From: Thermogemmatispora tikiterensis
GTDB taxonomy: Bacteria > Chloroflexota > Ktedonobacteria > Ktedonobacterales > Ktedonobacteraceae
Direction of reading: 5' to 3'
Assembly: GCF_003268475.1 (NCBI RefSeq)
Contig: NZ_MCIF01000002.1
Coordinates: forward strand, 1,124,075 to 1,173,852
DNA: 49,778 nt
Below, in pieces: positions 7,249 through 15,673 of the stretch. Positions within the stretch are counted from its first letter, which is position 1; every line of letters starts with the position of its first letter. Made by a program: the position numbers and the translations under genes. The notes under the pieces were generated by a model. It saw nothing but the letters and a program-made list of their open reading frames with translations, did no database searches and was not told the origin of the DNA.

Positions 7249-7472
7249 GTACGATCAACCCTAAGCATTACTCCATGTATATCCAATGGAGCGCAGAGGA
7301 CCAGGCGTACGTGGTGACTGTGCCAGAGCTGCCCGGTTGCCAGACACACGGAAGCACCTATGAGGAAGCCATAAGACGGGGACAGGAAGCCATCGAGAGC
7401 TGGATCAGCGCAGCACTGGCCATGCGGGAACCTCTGCCCCCTCCCAGGACTCTGATCTCTCCCCCAGCCTAG
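7245..7472 (+). CDS. hicB: HicB-family antitoxin
   Basis: This 75-aa protein has the partial RNase-H-like HicB fold: YSMYIQWSAEDQAYVVTVPELPGCQTHGSTYEEAIRRGQEAIE, given here as two parts, the strand pair at residues 9-25 and the PELPGCQTHGSTYEEA motif at 26-41. It is a short form; the C-terminal DNA-binding helix-turn-helix or ribbon-helix-helix found in longer HicB proteins is absent, so autoregulation by HicB alone is doubtful. It neutralises HicA by masking its active site. The ATG overlaps the HicA stop (ATGA). Confidence 0.86.
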   Translation: MSTINPKHYSMYIQWSAEDQAYVVTVPELPGCQTHGSTYEEAIRRGQEAIESWISAALAMREPLPPPRTLISPPA

Positions 7473-7565
7473 CCCTCTGACCTCGGGGAGGCCCCCGGCC
7501 TTCCCAACCGCTGAACGGCACGGGGCGAGCGGCGCTGCTGTCTGTAGAAGCCATCGTCTCTCATC

Positions 7566-7625
7566 TTGGCGCGTCCAGCCCAGCCCATCTACTTTTACAC
7601 CAGCGAGATCTCGCGCAGGAAGAGC
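7566..7625 (+). pseudogene. Fragment resembling the 177-aa protein gene
   Basis: Bases 7581-7616 resemble 6713-6748 (31 of 36 positions by eye) and encode QPIYFYTSEISR, against QPIYFYTSEIPR in the 177-aa protein. The differences are mostly synonymous. The surrounding frame (open from 7566 to 7805) shows no other similarity and runs into the E1 gene on the other strand. It is probably the remnant of a lost paralogue. The rest of the interval 7473-7750 shows no gene. Confidence 0.45.
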
Positions 7626-7750
7626 ATGGACAGAGCCACCCCAAAAGAACAAGGGAGCTACCCGCCACAGGCCATTTCATCCAGTAATACCTGTGAGCAG
7701 ATAGCTCCCCGCTCGCTGTTCCTTCCTCACCAAAGCAGGCCCTGTGCCCC

Positions 7751-9847
7751 CTACTCGACCAGCAACTCCTCCAGGCAGCGCTCAATCGTGCTGGCCGAAG
7801 GATAGTAAGCCGTTTCCTCCGGCTCGTTATAGGGGGCCGCCGGCGCTGGCAGCGCCGAGATCAGGCGCGGCGTCGCATCCAGATCATAGAAACAATGCTC
7901 TACAATCCATGAATGCACATGGCGCGCGAAGCTCGTCAGATCCGGCTCCTCCGTCACCACCACCACCCGATTCGCCTCCCGCACCGCCGCCCGCAGCGCC
8001 TCCTCATCGAACGGCATCAGCGTCCGCAAATCCACAATCTCGATCGCCCCACCATACCGCTCGATCACACTGGAAGCAGCAATACAGGCCTCCAGCACCA
8101 TCGTTCCCCAACTCACAATCGCCACCCGCAGCGCTCCCTCGCCCAGGCGCAACCGGCGGGCCTTGCCGATCGGCAGCGTATAATAGCCCTCGGGCACCTG
8201 CCAATACTGGGCGATGACCTCAATCGGGCGCCCGTGGCGATCCTTGGGCGGTTCCGAGCGATAGAGGCGTCCGCGCTCCAGAAAAACTATCGGAGACTGC
8301 GAGCGCGCCGCCTCTAGCAGCAGCCCCTTGGCATCGAACGGCGTCGCTGGGCAGAGCGTGATCATCCCTGGTACATTCGTAAACCACTGCTCGCCCGCAT
8401 TCGAGTGGCCAAAGGCCCCACCACCGGCGGCGCTACTCGAAATGGGACCGCCTCCCCCACTCCCCGACTTCGTGCGGATCAGCAACGGCACCCGCCAATC
8501 GCCAAAGTTCTGGTAGGAGATACGCGCCGCCAGACGAATCGTCTGCGTCGCCGACTGATGGTAGTCCACAAACTGGATCTCGGCACAGCGCGCACGTCCA
8601 TCGGCCATCGCTGCACCGGCAGCGATCCCGACGATCAACTGCTCATTGAGGGGGCTACTGATGGCTCTCCCAGGGAAATGCGTCACCAGCGAGGCAGTGG
8701 CGCCGAAGACGCCCCCTTTCGGACTGCCCACATCCTGCCCATAGACGAAGAACCCGGGATCGCGCTGCGCCAGCTCGGCCAGGGCCTCATTAATCGCACC
8801 CAACATCGTTGTCGGGCGCTTTGCACCACGCGGCGTATTTTCCTGCCACTGCGGAACATAGATCACATGTTGCAGAACTCGCTCGGGCGTCGGTTCCGGC
8901 TCCTGCAACACTTGCTCCTCGGCCTGCTGCAGCTCTGCCCGTACTTCACGGCGCAGGCGCTCAAGATCCTCTTGCTGCAGATAGCCGTGCTCCACCAGCC
9001 AGCGGCCATAGTTAGCCACCGGATCTTTGGTCGCCTTGGTAAACTCGACCTCCTCCTTCTTGCGGTAAGAATAGATGTCCGTGCTGCTGGAGTGAGGATC
9101 GAGCAGGCCGAGCTTGAGATGCATCAAGGCTGGGCCCTGCCCTGAGCGCACATACTCAGCCAGGCGAGCGGTTGCCTCAAAGACCGGGATCGCATTCGTG
9201 CCGTCTACCTCTTCGGCATAGACCCCGGCGGCTCGTGCCCACTCAACCAGCGAGCCGGCCCACTGAATCGAAGACTCGGTCGTGATGGCCCACCCATTAT
9301 CTTCGATAATCATCAGGACCGGCAGGCGATGCACAGAAACCTGGCGGAACAAGACATTGAAATCGTTGGTCGCCACGCCGCCATCGCCGGTCGTGAAGAC
9401 CACAATCTCCCTGCTCTCGCGCCGCTTGAGCGAGAAGGCCACTCCGCCAGCAAAGGGGGCCAGAGCCGCCACCTCGCTAAAGGTCGGCAGAATGCGATGG
9501 CGTCGGCTGCTGTAGTGCGAGGGCATGTTGCGACCAGCACACATCGGCCCTGTCGTGCGCGAGTAGGCTTCCCGCAACGGACCATAGATGTCGCCCGTCC
9601 GCTGCAGCCATGCCGCCAGGTCACGATAGTAGAGGGAGAGCCAGTCTTGCGGATCAACGGCAGCCACTACTGCGGCCATACTCTCATGCCCGCCGCACCC
9701 GATATAGAAGGGAAACTTCCCTTGCGTCTTGCGCACTTTTAGCAGCTCGTTGATGCTGCGCGCCATCAGCATGGTGCGGTAAAGCGCGACGGGATCATCA
9801 GGCCGCGCACCCGTTGTGGATTCCGCTGCCTGCACTTCCAGAGTCAT
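7751..9847 (-). CDS. Fused 2-oxoacid dehydrogenase E1 (alpha and beta in one chain)
   Basis: This 698-aa protein carries an E1-alpha-like thiamin-diphosphate domain (about residues 15-310) fused to an E1-beta-like transketolase domain (about 345-698). The cofactor motif is complete: GDG at 154-156 and EDN at 182-184. The beta half has a typical VYGQDVGSPKGGVFGATASL region. It should decarboxylate a 2-oxoacid (branched-chain or pyruvate type) and acylate an E2 lipoyl domain, but no E2 or E3 gene is in the window. ATG 9847 is chosen because GGAGG lies 8 nt upstream; a TTG at 9862 would place that site inside the gene. A strong promoter lies at 9917-9945. It is divergent from a stand-alone E1-alpha-like gene. 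Confidence 0.88.
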   Translation of the reverse strand: MTLEVQAAESTTGARPDDPVALYRTMLMARSINELLKVRKTQGKFPFYIGCGGHESMAAVVAAVDPQDWLSLYYRDLAAWLQRTGDIYGPLREAYSRTTGPMCAGRNMPSHYSSRRHRILPTFSEVAALAPFAGGVAFSLKRRESREIVVFTTGDGGVATNDFNVLFRQVSVHRLPVLMIIEDNGWAITTESSIQWAGSLVEWARAAGVYAEEVDGTNAIPVFEATARLAEYVRSGQGPALMHLKLGLLDPHSSSTDIYSYRKKEEVEFTKATKDPVANYGRWLVEHGYLQQEDLERLRREVRAELQQAEEQVLQEPEPTPERVLQHVIYVPQWQENTPRGAKRPTTMLGAINEALAELAQRDPGFFVYGQDVGSPKGGVFGATASLVTHFPGRAISSPLNEQLIVGIAAGAAMADGRARCAEIQFVDYHQSATQTIRLAARISYQNFGDWRVPLLIRTKSGSGGGGPISSSAAGGGAFGHSNAGEQWFTNVPGMITLCPATPFDAKGLLLEAARSQSPIVFLERGRLYRSEPPKDRHGRPIEVIAQYWQVPEGYYTLPIGKARRLRLGEGALRVAIVSWGTMVLEACIAASSVIERYGGAIEIVDLRTLMPFDEEALRAAVREANRVVVVTEEPDLTSFARHVHSWIVEHCFYDLDATPRLISALPAPAAPYNEPEETAYYPSASTIERCLEELLVE

Positions 9848-9916
9848 TGCTACTGCCTCCAATCGTCTACGCTGACATCTCGACCCGGCTCCATTGTCCA
9901 GGGTTTTTTCACTGGC

Positions 9917-9945
9917 ATTATAGAATCACCTCCCGCGAAAAGCAA
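9917..9945 (-). promoter_or_regulatory. Promoter of the fused E1 gene
   Basis: On the minus strand TTGCTT (9945-9940) and a perfect TATAAT (9922-9917) are separated by exactly 17 bp. The transcript would begin near 9910, giving a leader of about 63 nt. Confidence 0.75.
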
Positions 9946-10096
9946 CCACTGGAGCCACAAGCTTCTCCAGAAAATCGGGCTATGCAGGCAAAAGAGGCAG
10001 CAGACCAGTCCCCTCTCTGTCCGACTGCTGATCAGCTGATCGCTCTCAGCAAGCCGCCCCAGCCCTCTTTCTCTCTCCCCTTCCCTGGCCGCGCTA

Positions 10097-10126
10097 TTGC
10101 TAGCCCTCGTTACGAGGGCGTATAAT
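10097..10126 (+). promoter_or_regulatory. Promoter of the E1-alpha-like gene, with dyad in its spacer
   Basis: TTGCTA (10097-10102) and TATAAT (10121-10126) are 18 bp apart. The spacer is occupied by a perfect dyad, GCCCTCG-TTA-CGAGGGC (10103-10119), so a bound dimer would sit exactly between the two boxes. A second dyad, TGCAT-6-ATGCA (10133-10148), lies at the predicted transcription start. Confidence 0.65.
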
Positions 10127-10222
10127 GGGCAATGCATCTGGCGATGCACCGGCTTCCTTCTACGACCCTGCAAGAGAAGATCAAGGCGTGAATCGTATGA
10201 AAACGCATCTGGTGGTGTCGAC

Positions 10223-11185
10223 GTGGAGCTAGCGACTACTCAGCCTTCACTATCCACGACGCAGTTACGCGACCTCTATCAGCGCATGCTGCTCACGCGC
10301 CTGGTTGACGGCTACTGCTGGCAACTCCACCAGAGTGGGCGCATCGGCTTCGTGGCCAGCTGCCGCGGTCACGAAGCGGCCCAGGTCGGCAGCGCCGCCT
10401 GTATCCGTCCGAGCTTCGATTTTACCTTGCCGTACTATCGCGATCTGGGAGTCGTGCTGACGCTTGGAATGACTCCCTACGAGATCTTCCGCACCTACCT
10501 GCAGGGCTGGCCAGGTAGTCTGGCCAATGCCGACCAACGCCTCCATCGCCCGATCCAGCACTGGGGCTATCATAAGCACAATATGATTAGCGGCCCCGTC
10601 CCGGTGGCAACCCAGATTCTGCACGCCGCTGGCATTGCTTTCGCCTGCAAGCTGCGCAAAAGCTCTGCCGTGGCGATCGCCTACTGCGGCGATGGAGCCA
10701 CCGCCGAGCCAGATTTTCTGGAAGGGCTGACCTTCGCCGCTCAGCAACGCCTGCCTGTCCTCTTCATCTGCGAGCAGGATTGCTCGCTCGATGCCCAGGT
10801 TTTTCGCCTCTCGCCCGCCCGCCTCCCCTCCGGTCTCACCTATCGTTGCGTCGACGGCAGCGATATCCGCGAGGTCTACGCTTTCACCAGCGAGGCACTG
10901 CAGCTGGCTCGCGCCGGTCAGGGGCCGATCCTGCTGGAGATGCTGGTGACGCGTGGCTCCCCCGAGCAAGATGAGGCGGAGTGTGACCCGCTCTCCCATT
11001 GTCGAAGGTTGCTCGAGAGCAGGGGGGCCTGGGACGAGGCTTGGTACACCCAGCTTGCGAGCCGCCTGCGCGCCGAGATCGAGCAAGCTCTGGAGGATGC
11101 TCTGCGTGACAGCCACCTGAGCGAGCCTGCTGAGATCCAGCCTGCCAATCCCGCACCCCAGCACCGCGCACGCGAAGGAGGATGA
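10223..11185 (+). CDS. E1-alpha-like thiamin-diphosphate enzyme subunit, stand-alone, with altered cofactor motif
   Basis: This protein of about 320 aa is homologous to the alpha subunit of pyruvate/branched-chain 2-oxoacid dehydrogenase E1. It keeps the RGHEAAQVGSAACI region and the GDGATAEPDF part of the thiamin-diphosphate motif (GDG near 156). The end of the motif, normally ENN, reads EQD here (near 184-186), so the usual metal-binding Asn is replaced by Asp. The usual active-site HKHNMISG loop is present in modified form. No beta-subunit gene follows; the next gene is a beta-galactosidase. The GTG start at 10223 is a weak choice: the ribosome site is poor, and the frame is open back to 10097, which lies inside the promoter. 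Confidence 0.72.
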   Translation: MELATTQPSLSTTQLRDLYQRMLLTRLVDGYCWQLHQSGRIGFVASCRGHEAAQVGSAACIRPSFDFTLPYYRDLGVVLTLGMTPYEIFRTYLQGWPGSLANADQRLHRPIQHWGYHKHNMISGPVPVATQILHAAGIAFACKLRKSSAVAIAYCGDGATAEPDFLEGLTFAAQQRLPVLFICEQDCSLDAQVFRLSPARLPSGLTYRCVDGSDIREVYAFTSEALQLARAGQGPILLEMLVTRGSPEQDEAECDPLSHCRRLLESRGAWDEAWYTQLASRLRAEIEQALEDALRDSHLSEPAEIQPANPAPQHRAREGG

Positions 11186-11191
11186 TACCCT

Positions 11192-13228
11192 TTGTCACGC
11201 CAGACTAGCCGCTCTAGCGCGCTCTTTGAAACCTTGCTCTACGGGGCCGACTATAACCCGGAGCAGTGGCCCGCCTCGCTCTGGCCTGAAGATATGCGTT
11301 TGATGAAGCTGGCGGGCCTCAATATGGTCTCGATCAATATTTTCTCCTGGGCCTTGCTCGAGCCGGCCCTTGACCAGTACGATTTCTCGCAGCTTGATCG
11401 CGTGATGGATCTGCTGGCCGAACATGGGATCGCCGCCGACCTGGGCACGGCCACCGCCGCCCCTCCTCCCTGGATGAGCCGGCAATATCCCGACATCCTG
11501 CCGGTGACACGCGAGGGCCTGCGCTTCTCCCACGGCTCACGCCAGCATTTCTGTCCCAATAGCAAGAACTACCGTCGCGAGGCCGCCGAGCTGGTCCGTC
11601 AGCTGGCCCTGCGCTACCGCAAGCATCCTGCGCTGCGCCTCTGGCACGTCAACAATGAATATGGCTGCCACGTCCCGGCCTGCTACTGTGATAACTGCGC
11701 CGTAGCCTTCCGCTCCTGGCTCCAGCAGCGCTACGGCTCGCTGGAGGCCCTCAATGAGGCCTGGGGCGCCCCCTTCTGGGGCCAGTGCTATAGCCACTGG
11801 GAGGAGATCCTTCCCCCGCGCCTGACGCCGGCTCAGCCCTCCCCCGCTCACTGTCTGGATTACCAGCGCTTTATGTCCTCCTCGCTACTGGAGTGCTTCT
11901 TGAACGAGGCGCGCATTCTACGCGAGATCACGCCCCAGGTACCGGTGACGACCAACCTCATGGCAGGGTTCAAGCCTCTGGACTATTTCGCCTGGGCACC
12001 GCACCTGGACGTGATCGCCTTCGATAACTACCCGGCGCCAACTACGCCGCCCAGCGAGGTGGCTTTCACCCATGACTTGATGCGCTCTCTCAAGAACGGT
12101 CAGCCGCACCTGGTCATGGAGCAGGCCCCCGGCCCGGTCAACTGGCGTCCGCAGAATCCCCAGCGCCGCCCGGGCGAGCTGCGCCTGCAGAGCCTGCAAG
12201 CCGTGGCGCGTGGGGCTGACGGTGTCCTCTATTTCCAGTGGCGCCAGTCGCGCGCCGGCGCCGAGAAGTTCCACAGCGCTATCGTCTCCCACGATGGCAG
12301 CGAGCGAGCGCGCATCTTTCGCGAGGTTGAGGAGATCGGCGCCGAACTGAAACAGCTTGCACCGTTCGTCGCCGGCAGCCGCATCGCGGCTCAAGCCGCC
12401 CTGCTCATGGACTGGGAAAACTGGTGGGCCGTGGAGTACCAGCCCGGTCCCAGCGATCGCCTCCGCTACTGGGACCTGCTCCTGGCCTACCATCAGCCGC
12501 TCTATGCCTCGAATATCCCTGTGGCTGTGGTCTCGCCAGAGAGCAACTGGCAAGGCTACCGGCTGCTGGTCGCCCCCCTGCTCTATCTGCTGCGCCCGGG
12601 CCTGGCCCAGAAGCTGGAAACCTTCGTAGCCGAGGGCGGCATCCTGCTGACGACTTTCTTCAGCGGCATCGTTGATGTCAATGACCGCGTGGTGACCGGC
12701 GGCTATCCGGCTGAGCTGCGCCGGTTGCTGGGCCTGCGCGTGGCCGAGTTCGATCCCTGGACCGAGACCATGAGCAACACGCTGGTGATCGAAGAAGGCC
12801 CGCTACAGGGACACTACGCTTGCAGTCTGTGGGGCGAGGTGCTGGAGCTGGAAGGAGCCCAGGCCCTCGGACACTTTGCCAGCGATTATTATGCCGGTGG
12901 CCCCGCGCTGACAGTCCATCACCTTGGTCAGGGCCGCGCCTACTATCTGGCCACCCAGCCTGAAGAGGCTTTCCGGCAGCGACTTCTGAGCCAGCTCTGC
13001 CAGGAGGCGGGCCTGACCCCACTGCTGGAAGCTCCCTCCGGCGTCGAGGTCTCGCGCCGCCTGACCTCAGATGGGCGCAGTCTCTACTTCCTGCTGAACC
13101 ATAACCAGCAGGAGGTCACGCTCTCCCTCCCCAGCGGCCATTTCCGCCAGCTGCCCCAGGGAGAGACGCGCAGCGGACAGGTGCACCTGGGTCCCCGCAG
13201 CGTTCTGGTCTTGGAGGCAGAAAGCTAG
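11192..13228 (+). CDS. Beta-galactosidase, glycoside hydrolase family 42
   Basis: This 678-aa protein has the full GH42 layout: a TIM-barrel catalytic domain (about 15-390), a trimerisation domain (about 395-610) and a small C-terminal beta domain. The acid/base is Glu156 in HVNNEYG and the nucleophile is Glu310 in VMEQAPG. The zinc cluster typical of the family is visible as Cys121 and Cys164, Cys166, Cys169 (ACYCDNC). It has no signal peptide, so it acts in the cytoplasm on beta-galactosides. The start is TTG 11192, with AAGGAGG 10 nt upstream; the ATG at 11182 is out of frame. It lies 6 nt behind the E1-alpha-like gene and is probably co-transcribed. galT and galK are found 19 kb away on the other strand. 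Confidence 0.92.
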   Translation: MSRQTSRSSALFETLLYGADYNPEQWPASLWPEDMRLMKLAGLNMVSINIFSWALLEPALDQYDFSQLDRVMDLLAEHGIAADLGTATAAPPPWMSRQYPDILPVTREGLRFSHGSRQHFCPNSKNYRREAAELVRQLALRYRKHPALRLWHVNNEYGCHVPACYCDNCAVAFRSWLQQRYGSLEALNEAWGAPFWGQCYSHWEEILPPRLTPAQPSPAHCLDYQRFMSSSLLECFLNEARILREITPQVPVTTNLMAGFKPLDYFAWAPHLDVIAFDNYPAPTTPPSEVAFTHDLMRSLKNGQPHLVMEQAPGPVNWRPQNPQRRPGELRLQSLQAVARGADGVLYFQWRQSRAGAEKFHSAIVSHDGSERARIFREVEEIGAELKQLAPFVAGSRIAAQAALLMDWENWWAVEYQPGPSDRLRYWDLLLAYHQPLYASNIPVAVVSPESNWQGYRLLVAPLLYLLRPGLAQKLETFVAEGGILLTTFFSGIVDVNDRVVTGGYPAELRRLLGLRVAEFDPWTETMSNTLVIEEGPLQGHYACSLWGEVLELEGAQALGHFASDYYAGGPALTVHHLGQGRAYYLATQPEEAFRQRLLSQLCQEAGLTPLLEAPSGVEVSRRLTSDGRSLYFLLNHNQQEVTLSLPSGHFRQLPQGETRSGQVHLGPRSVLVLEAES

Positions 13229-13299
13229 TCGAGCTGACCCAGCAACCTTACCTCACCAGGGCCTAGCGTTCACCTTCCTTCAGGTCACTCCCCTGCTCG

Positions 13300-13776
13300 C
13301 TACGCCAGTCCCTGATCCTCGGCTGTGCTGCTGCGCTGCGCCCGCAGCACAGCCTCAGCCTGGTTGAGCAGGGCGTCCTCGATGCGCTGCCGATGCTTGG
13401 GCAGCGTGTTGGCCGGCAGAGCCTGGGGCGGGAAATAGCGGCAATCGCGCGCCTCTTCGGTAGGAGTGAGCACCCCACCAACGACGCGGCAGCGGAAGGT
13501 CAAGACAACTTCTTGCTTCTGGGGCTTGGAGTAGACTCCCACTAGCCGCTCGACAACCACCTCAAGCCCGGTCTCCTCACGCACCTCGCGCCGCATCGCC
13601 TCCTCAACCGTCTCTCCCAGCTCCATCCCTCCCCCAGGGAGATTCCACCAGTCGATGTCGTTGCGATGCACGAGCAGGACCCGCCCCTCGTCATCAAAAA
13701 TGAGGGCAAAGACCCCCACCCGAAAGCGGGCCGAGCTGCTCACCTGCACCTCTCCATCGGTCTCTGCGTTCTGCAT
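13300..13776 (-). CDS. Nudix hydrolase
   Basis: This protein of about 158 aa has a complete Nudix box: GGGMELGETVEEAMRREV followed by REETGLEV, matching GX5EX7REUXEEXGU. It hydrolyses a nucleoside diphosphate linked to some other group; the substrate is unknown. An ATG at 13776 was chosen, with GGAGGG about 13 nt upstream. A GTG at 13824 with GAAGG 6 nt upstream would add 16 residues and is a fair alternative. It converges with the beta-galactosidase gene and lies downstream of the amidohydrolase gene in the same direction. Confidence 0.8.
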   Translation of the reverse strand: MQNAETDGEVQVSSSARFRVGVFALIFDDEGRVLLVHRNDIDWWNLPGGGMELGETVEEAMRREVREETGLEVVVERLVGVYSKPQKQEVVLTFRCRVVGGVLTPTEEARDCRYFPPQALPANTLPKHRQRIEDALLNQAEAVLRAQRSSTAEDQGLA

Positions 13777-13867
13777 CCTTTCTTTCCTTCCCTCCCAGGC
13801 TGATAATGGCCCAGACACACGCACCTCAGACCTTCAGACGGCCCCCACTGGCGTCTTCTGCCCCGGC

Positions 13868-15007
13868 CTAGTTGTCGAGGCCATAGAGCTGCCAGGCATT
13901 ATCATGCAGAATGAGCCGGGCCATATGTCGAGCCTGTTCATAGTCCAGCTCTTCCGCGTCAATCATCTCTTGCAGAACCTGCGCCAGAATAGAGCGCCCG
14001 CGCAGAGCCGCCGCCCAGTGCATTTCTGGCAGGTGTATACCATCTGAGCTATAGACGAGCTTACTGGCAGGAGCCACGCCGAGTGCCTGACGAGTGAAAG
14101 CCAGCATCTCAAGTTTATCAACAAAGGGGATGCAGTAAGATAGATCGAAATAGACATGAGGATAGATTGCCGCCAGATAGGCACCTAGCTGAGCATAAGG
14201 ATAACTTTCATGGAGCAAGACAATAGCCATCCCGCGATAATCATCACGCTCCATAATATTACGAAGATGCAACGGGTTGCCCAGCAGGAGATTTGCATCA
14301 CTATCACCATAACCCGTATGGAACTGCACTGGAAGCCTTTGCTGGGAGGCATAGTGAAAGGCAACATGCAGCAAATAATCAAGCAGCGGCTTATGATTGA
14401 TACGCAGCATACCCTGACGCAGCCCCTCGGCTCGTGCCTGAGCGAAGGAGGCCACCGCCTCATCTTTGGTCCACTCCAGAATATTCAGGCCAGTGCGATA
14501 GGCCACGATACTTTTGAAGCCGCAGTAGCCGCGTTCACGGATGGTGCTCACCTCCTGCTCATAGTGAGCCATCATCTCATCGAAGTCGCTGTAGGCCATG
14601 ACGAGACGCTGCATCAGCGGCTCCAGGCGGAAGAGTTTGGCGGCGCGACAGTGACCTAGCTCGCCCATTCGCTCAGGAGAATAAATGTGAGGGCCTTCAG
14701 GGAAACCCGTATCAATGATCAGGGCGGCGAAGTGAGCAGCCTGGAAGAGGCGCGCCAGAAGGGCATCGCTCTCCAAAGCATTGCGAGCTGCGATCAGCGC
14801 CTCTTCGCTCGCTGGACAGCCATAGAAGGCTGTTGCCTGGCGCACCAGCCAGAGGTAGTAGGCCGACTCGGCCACATGGCGCTGGGCGAAGCTGGGATCA
14901 GTGGCTTCGGTGAAATAGCTACGGAAGCGTACCAGATCCATTCGCTGATCTAGCACGACCGGGTGGCAGTGATTATCAACGAGCGGTATATCGCTGAGAT
15001 CGAGCAT
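13868..15007 (-). CDS. Amidohydrolase of the FluG-type family
   Basis: This 379-aa protein is a TIM-barrel amidohydrolase. The metal-binding HxH is seen at DNHCHPV near residue 11-17, with further ligand-type His residues in VQFHTGYGD and VLLHESYP and a late Asp in LVYSSDGIHLPE. It resembles the N-terminal half of fungal FluG and bacterial proteins often paired with a glutamine-synthetase-like enzyme. Such an enzyme lies at 22273-23634 in this window. The substrate is not known. The ATG at 15007 is preceded by GAGGG. The gene stands alone, with 262 bp between it and the Mop gene. Confidence 0.78.
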   Translation of the reverse strand: MLDLSDIPLVDNHCHPVVLDQRMDLVRFRSYFTEATDPSFAQRHVAESAYYLWLVRQATAFYGCPASEEALIAARNALESDALLARLFQAAHFAALIIDTGFPEGPHIYSPERMGELGHCRAAKLFRLEPLMQRLVMAYSDFDEMMAHYEQEVSTIRERGYCGFKSIVAYRTGLNILEWTKDEAVASFAQARAEGLRQGMLRINHKPLLDYLLHVAFHYASQQRLPVQFHTGYGDSDANLLLGNPLHLRNIMERDDYRGMAIVLLHESYPYAQLGAYLAAIYPHVYFDLSYCIPFVDKLEMLAFTRQALGVAPASKLVYSSDGIHLPEMHWAAALRGRSILAQVLQEMIDAEELDYEQARHMARLILHDNAWQLYGLDN

Positions 15008-15269
15008 GGTAACCCTCGCGCGCTATCGTATGAACTGAGGTCGTCCCGCTCATGATAGCAGCCCCGGGGGTCAACAATCAAGCCCTGCTGGGCCAGGGCT
15101 CGCCCGCGAGCAGCCTCAGCCGCCCTCCTGGCACTGGCAATAGCGCCAGCAGGCGAGCGGGCCCGTCAGGAAGGAAGATACTGATCTTGTCAGGGCACGA
15201 CCAGACCATAGACCATCACCGATCACCGACCAACCAGCTCAGCCCCGGCTCTCTGCGCCCTGTTTCTGC

Positions 15270-15488
15270 TCAGATCTCCTTGCCAACCATGACCTCGGTC
15301 GACTTGATGATCGCGACCACCTGATCACCTGGCTGCAGTTGCAGGCTCTCGGCTGAAGTGCGTGTGATAGCCGCAACCAGCTCCTGACCGTCAGGCAGAG
15401 CGACCGTCACCTCTGCCATTACATCGCCCAGCTTGACCGCCTTGACCGTCGCCTGCAAGCGATTGCGCGCACTAAACTGCAGAGTCAT
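15270..15488 (-). CDS. Molybdate-binding Mop/TOBE-domain protein
   Basis: This 72-aa protein is a single TOBE (Mop) domain: it begins with FSARNRLQATVKAVKLG and ends with ITRTSAESLQLQPGDQVVA plus the family's TEVMV strand. Such molbindins store molybdate or tungstate in the cytoplasm as oligomers. The start at 15488, with GGGGGA 9 nt upstream, gives the usual family length. The frame is also open upstream: an ATG at 15578 with AAGGAGG 7 nt upstream would add 30 residues that look unlike the family. That upstream ribosome site lies in a stable hairpin (15571-15619). The aldehyde dehydrogenase gene ends 185 bp upstream in the same direction. Confidence 0.82.
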   Translation of the reverse strand: MTLQFSARNRLQATVKAVKLGDVMAEVTVALPDGQELVAAITRTSAESLQLQPGDQVVAIIKSTEVMVGKEI

Positions 15489-15570
15489 GGCGCTTCGTCC
15501 CCCTTTCGCCTGGCATACCCGGACAGCGAGCGCGCTGCAACACGTCATCTGCTCGCTGCCCGCAAAGAGC

Positions 15571-15619
15571 GCGAGCATGGCAGCGCCTCCTTGCTTGCGA
15601 GGAGTTCCGCCATGCTCGC
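15571..15619 (-). promoter_or_regulatory. Hairpin that encloses a ribosome site and start codon upstream of mop
   Basis: GCGAGCATGGC (15571-15581) is the exact reverse complement of GCCATGCTCGC (15609-15619). An inner pairing CTCCT/AGGAG is possible. On the minus strand the 3' side contains AAGGAGG and an ATG (15578) in frame with mop. A folded RNA would hide both. It has no T run, so it is not a classical terminator of the upstream gene. Confidence 0.45.
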
Positions 15620-15673
15620 TCGTCATTCCGTTGCGCTTACACTACACAATACGGCGCCAGCGCGTCCGAGGCT

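Larger units (their letters stand above)
9848..10222. promoter_or_regulatory. Divergent control region between two E1-type genes
   Basis: This 375-bp region holds one promoter in each direction (9917-9945 leftward, 10097-10126 rightward). A perfect 12-bp palindrome GATCAGCTGATC lies between them (10030-10041), and dyads occur in and beside the rightward promoter. No gene is visible, apart from a short 11-codon frame at 10197-10232 (MKTHLVVSTWS) that overlaps the start of the rightward gene. Confidence 0.6.

Noticed and set aside
10265..11164. Leftward 299-codon frame opposite the E1-alpha-like gene
   Set aside because: Antisense shadow; the rightward frame has the family motifs and a promoter.
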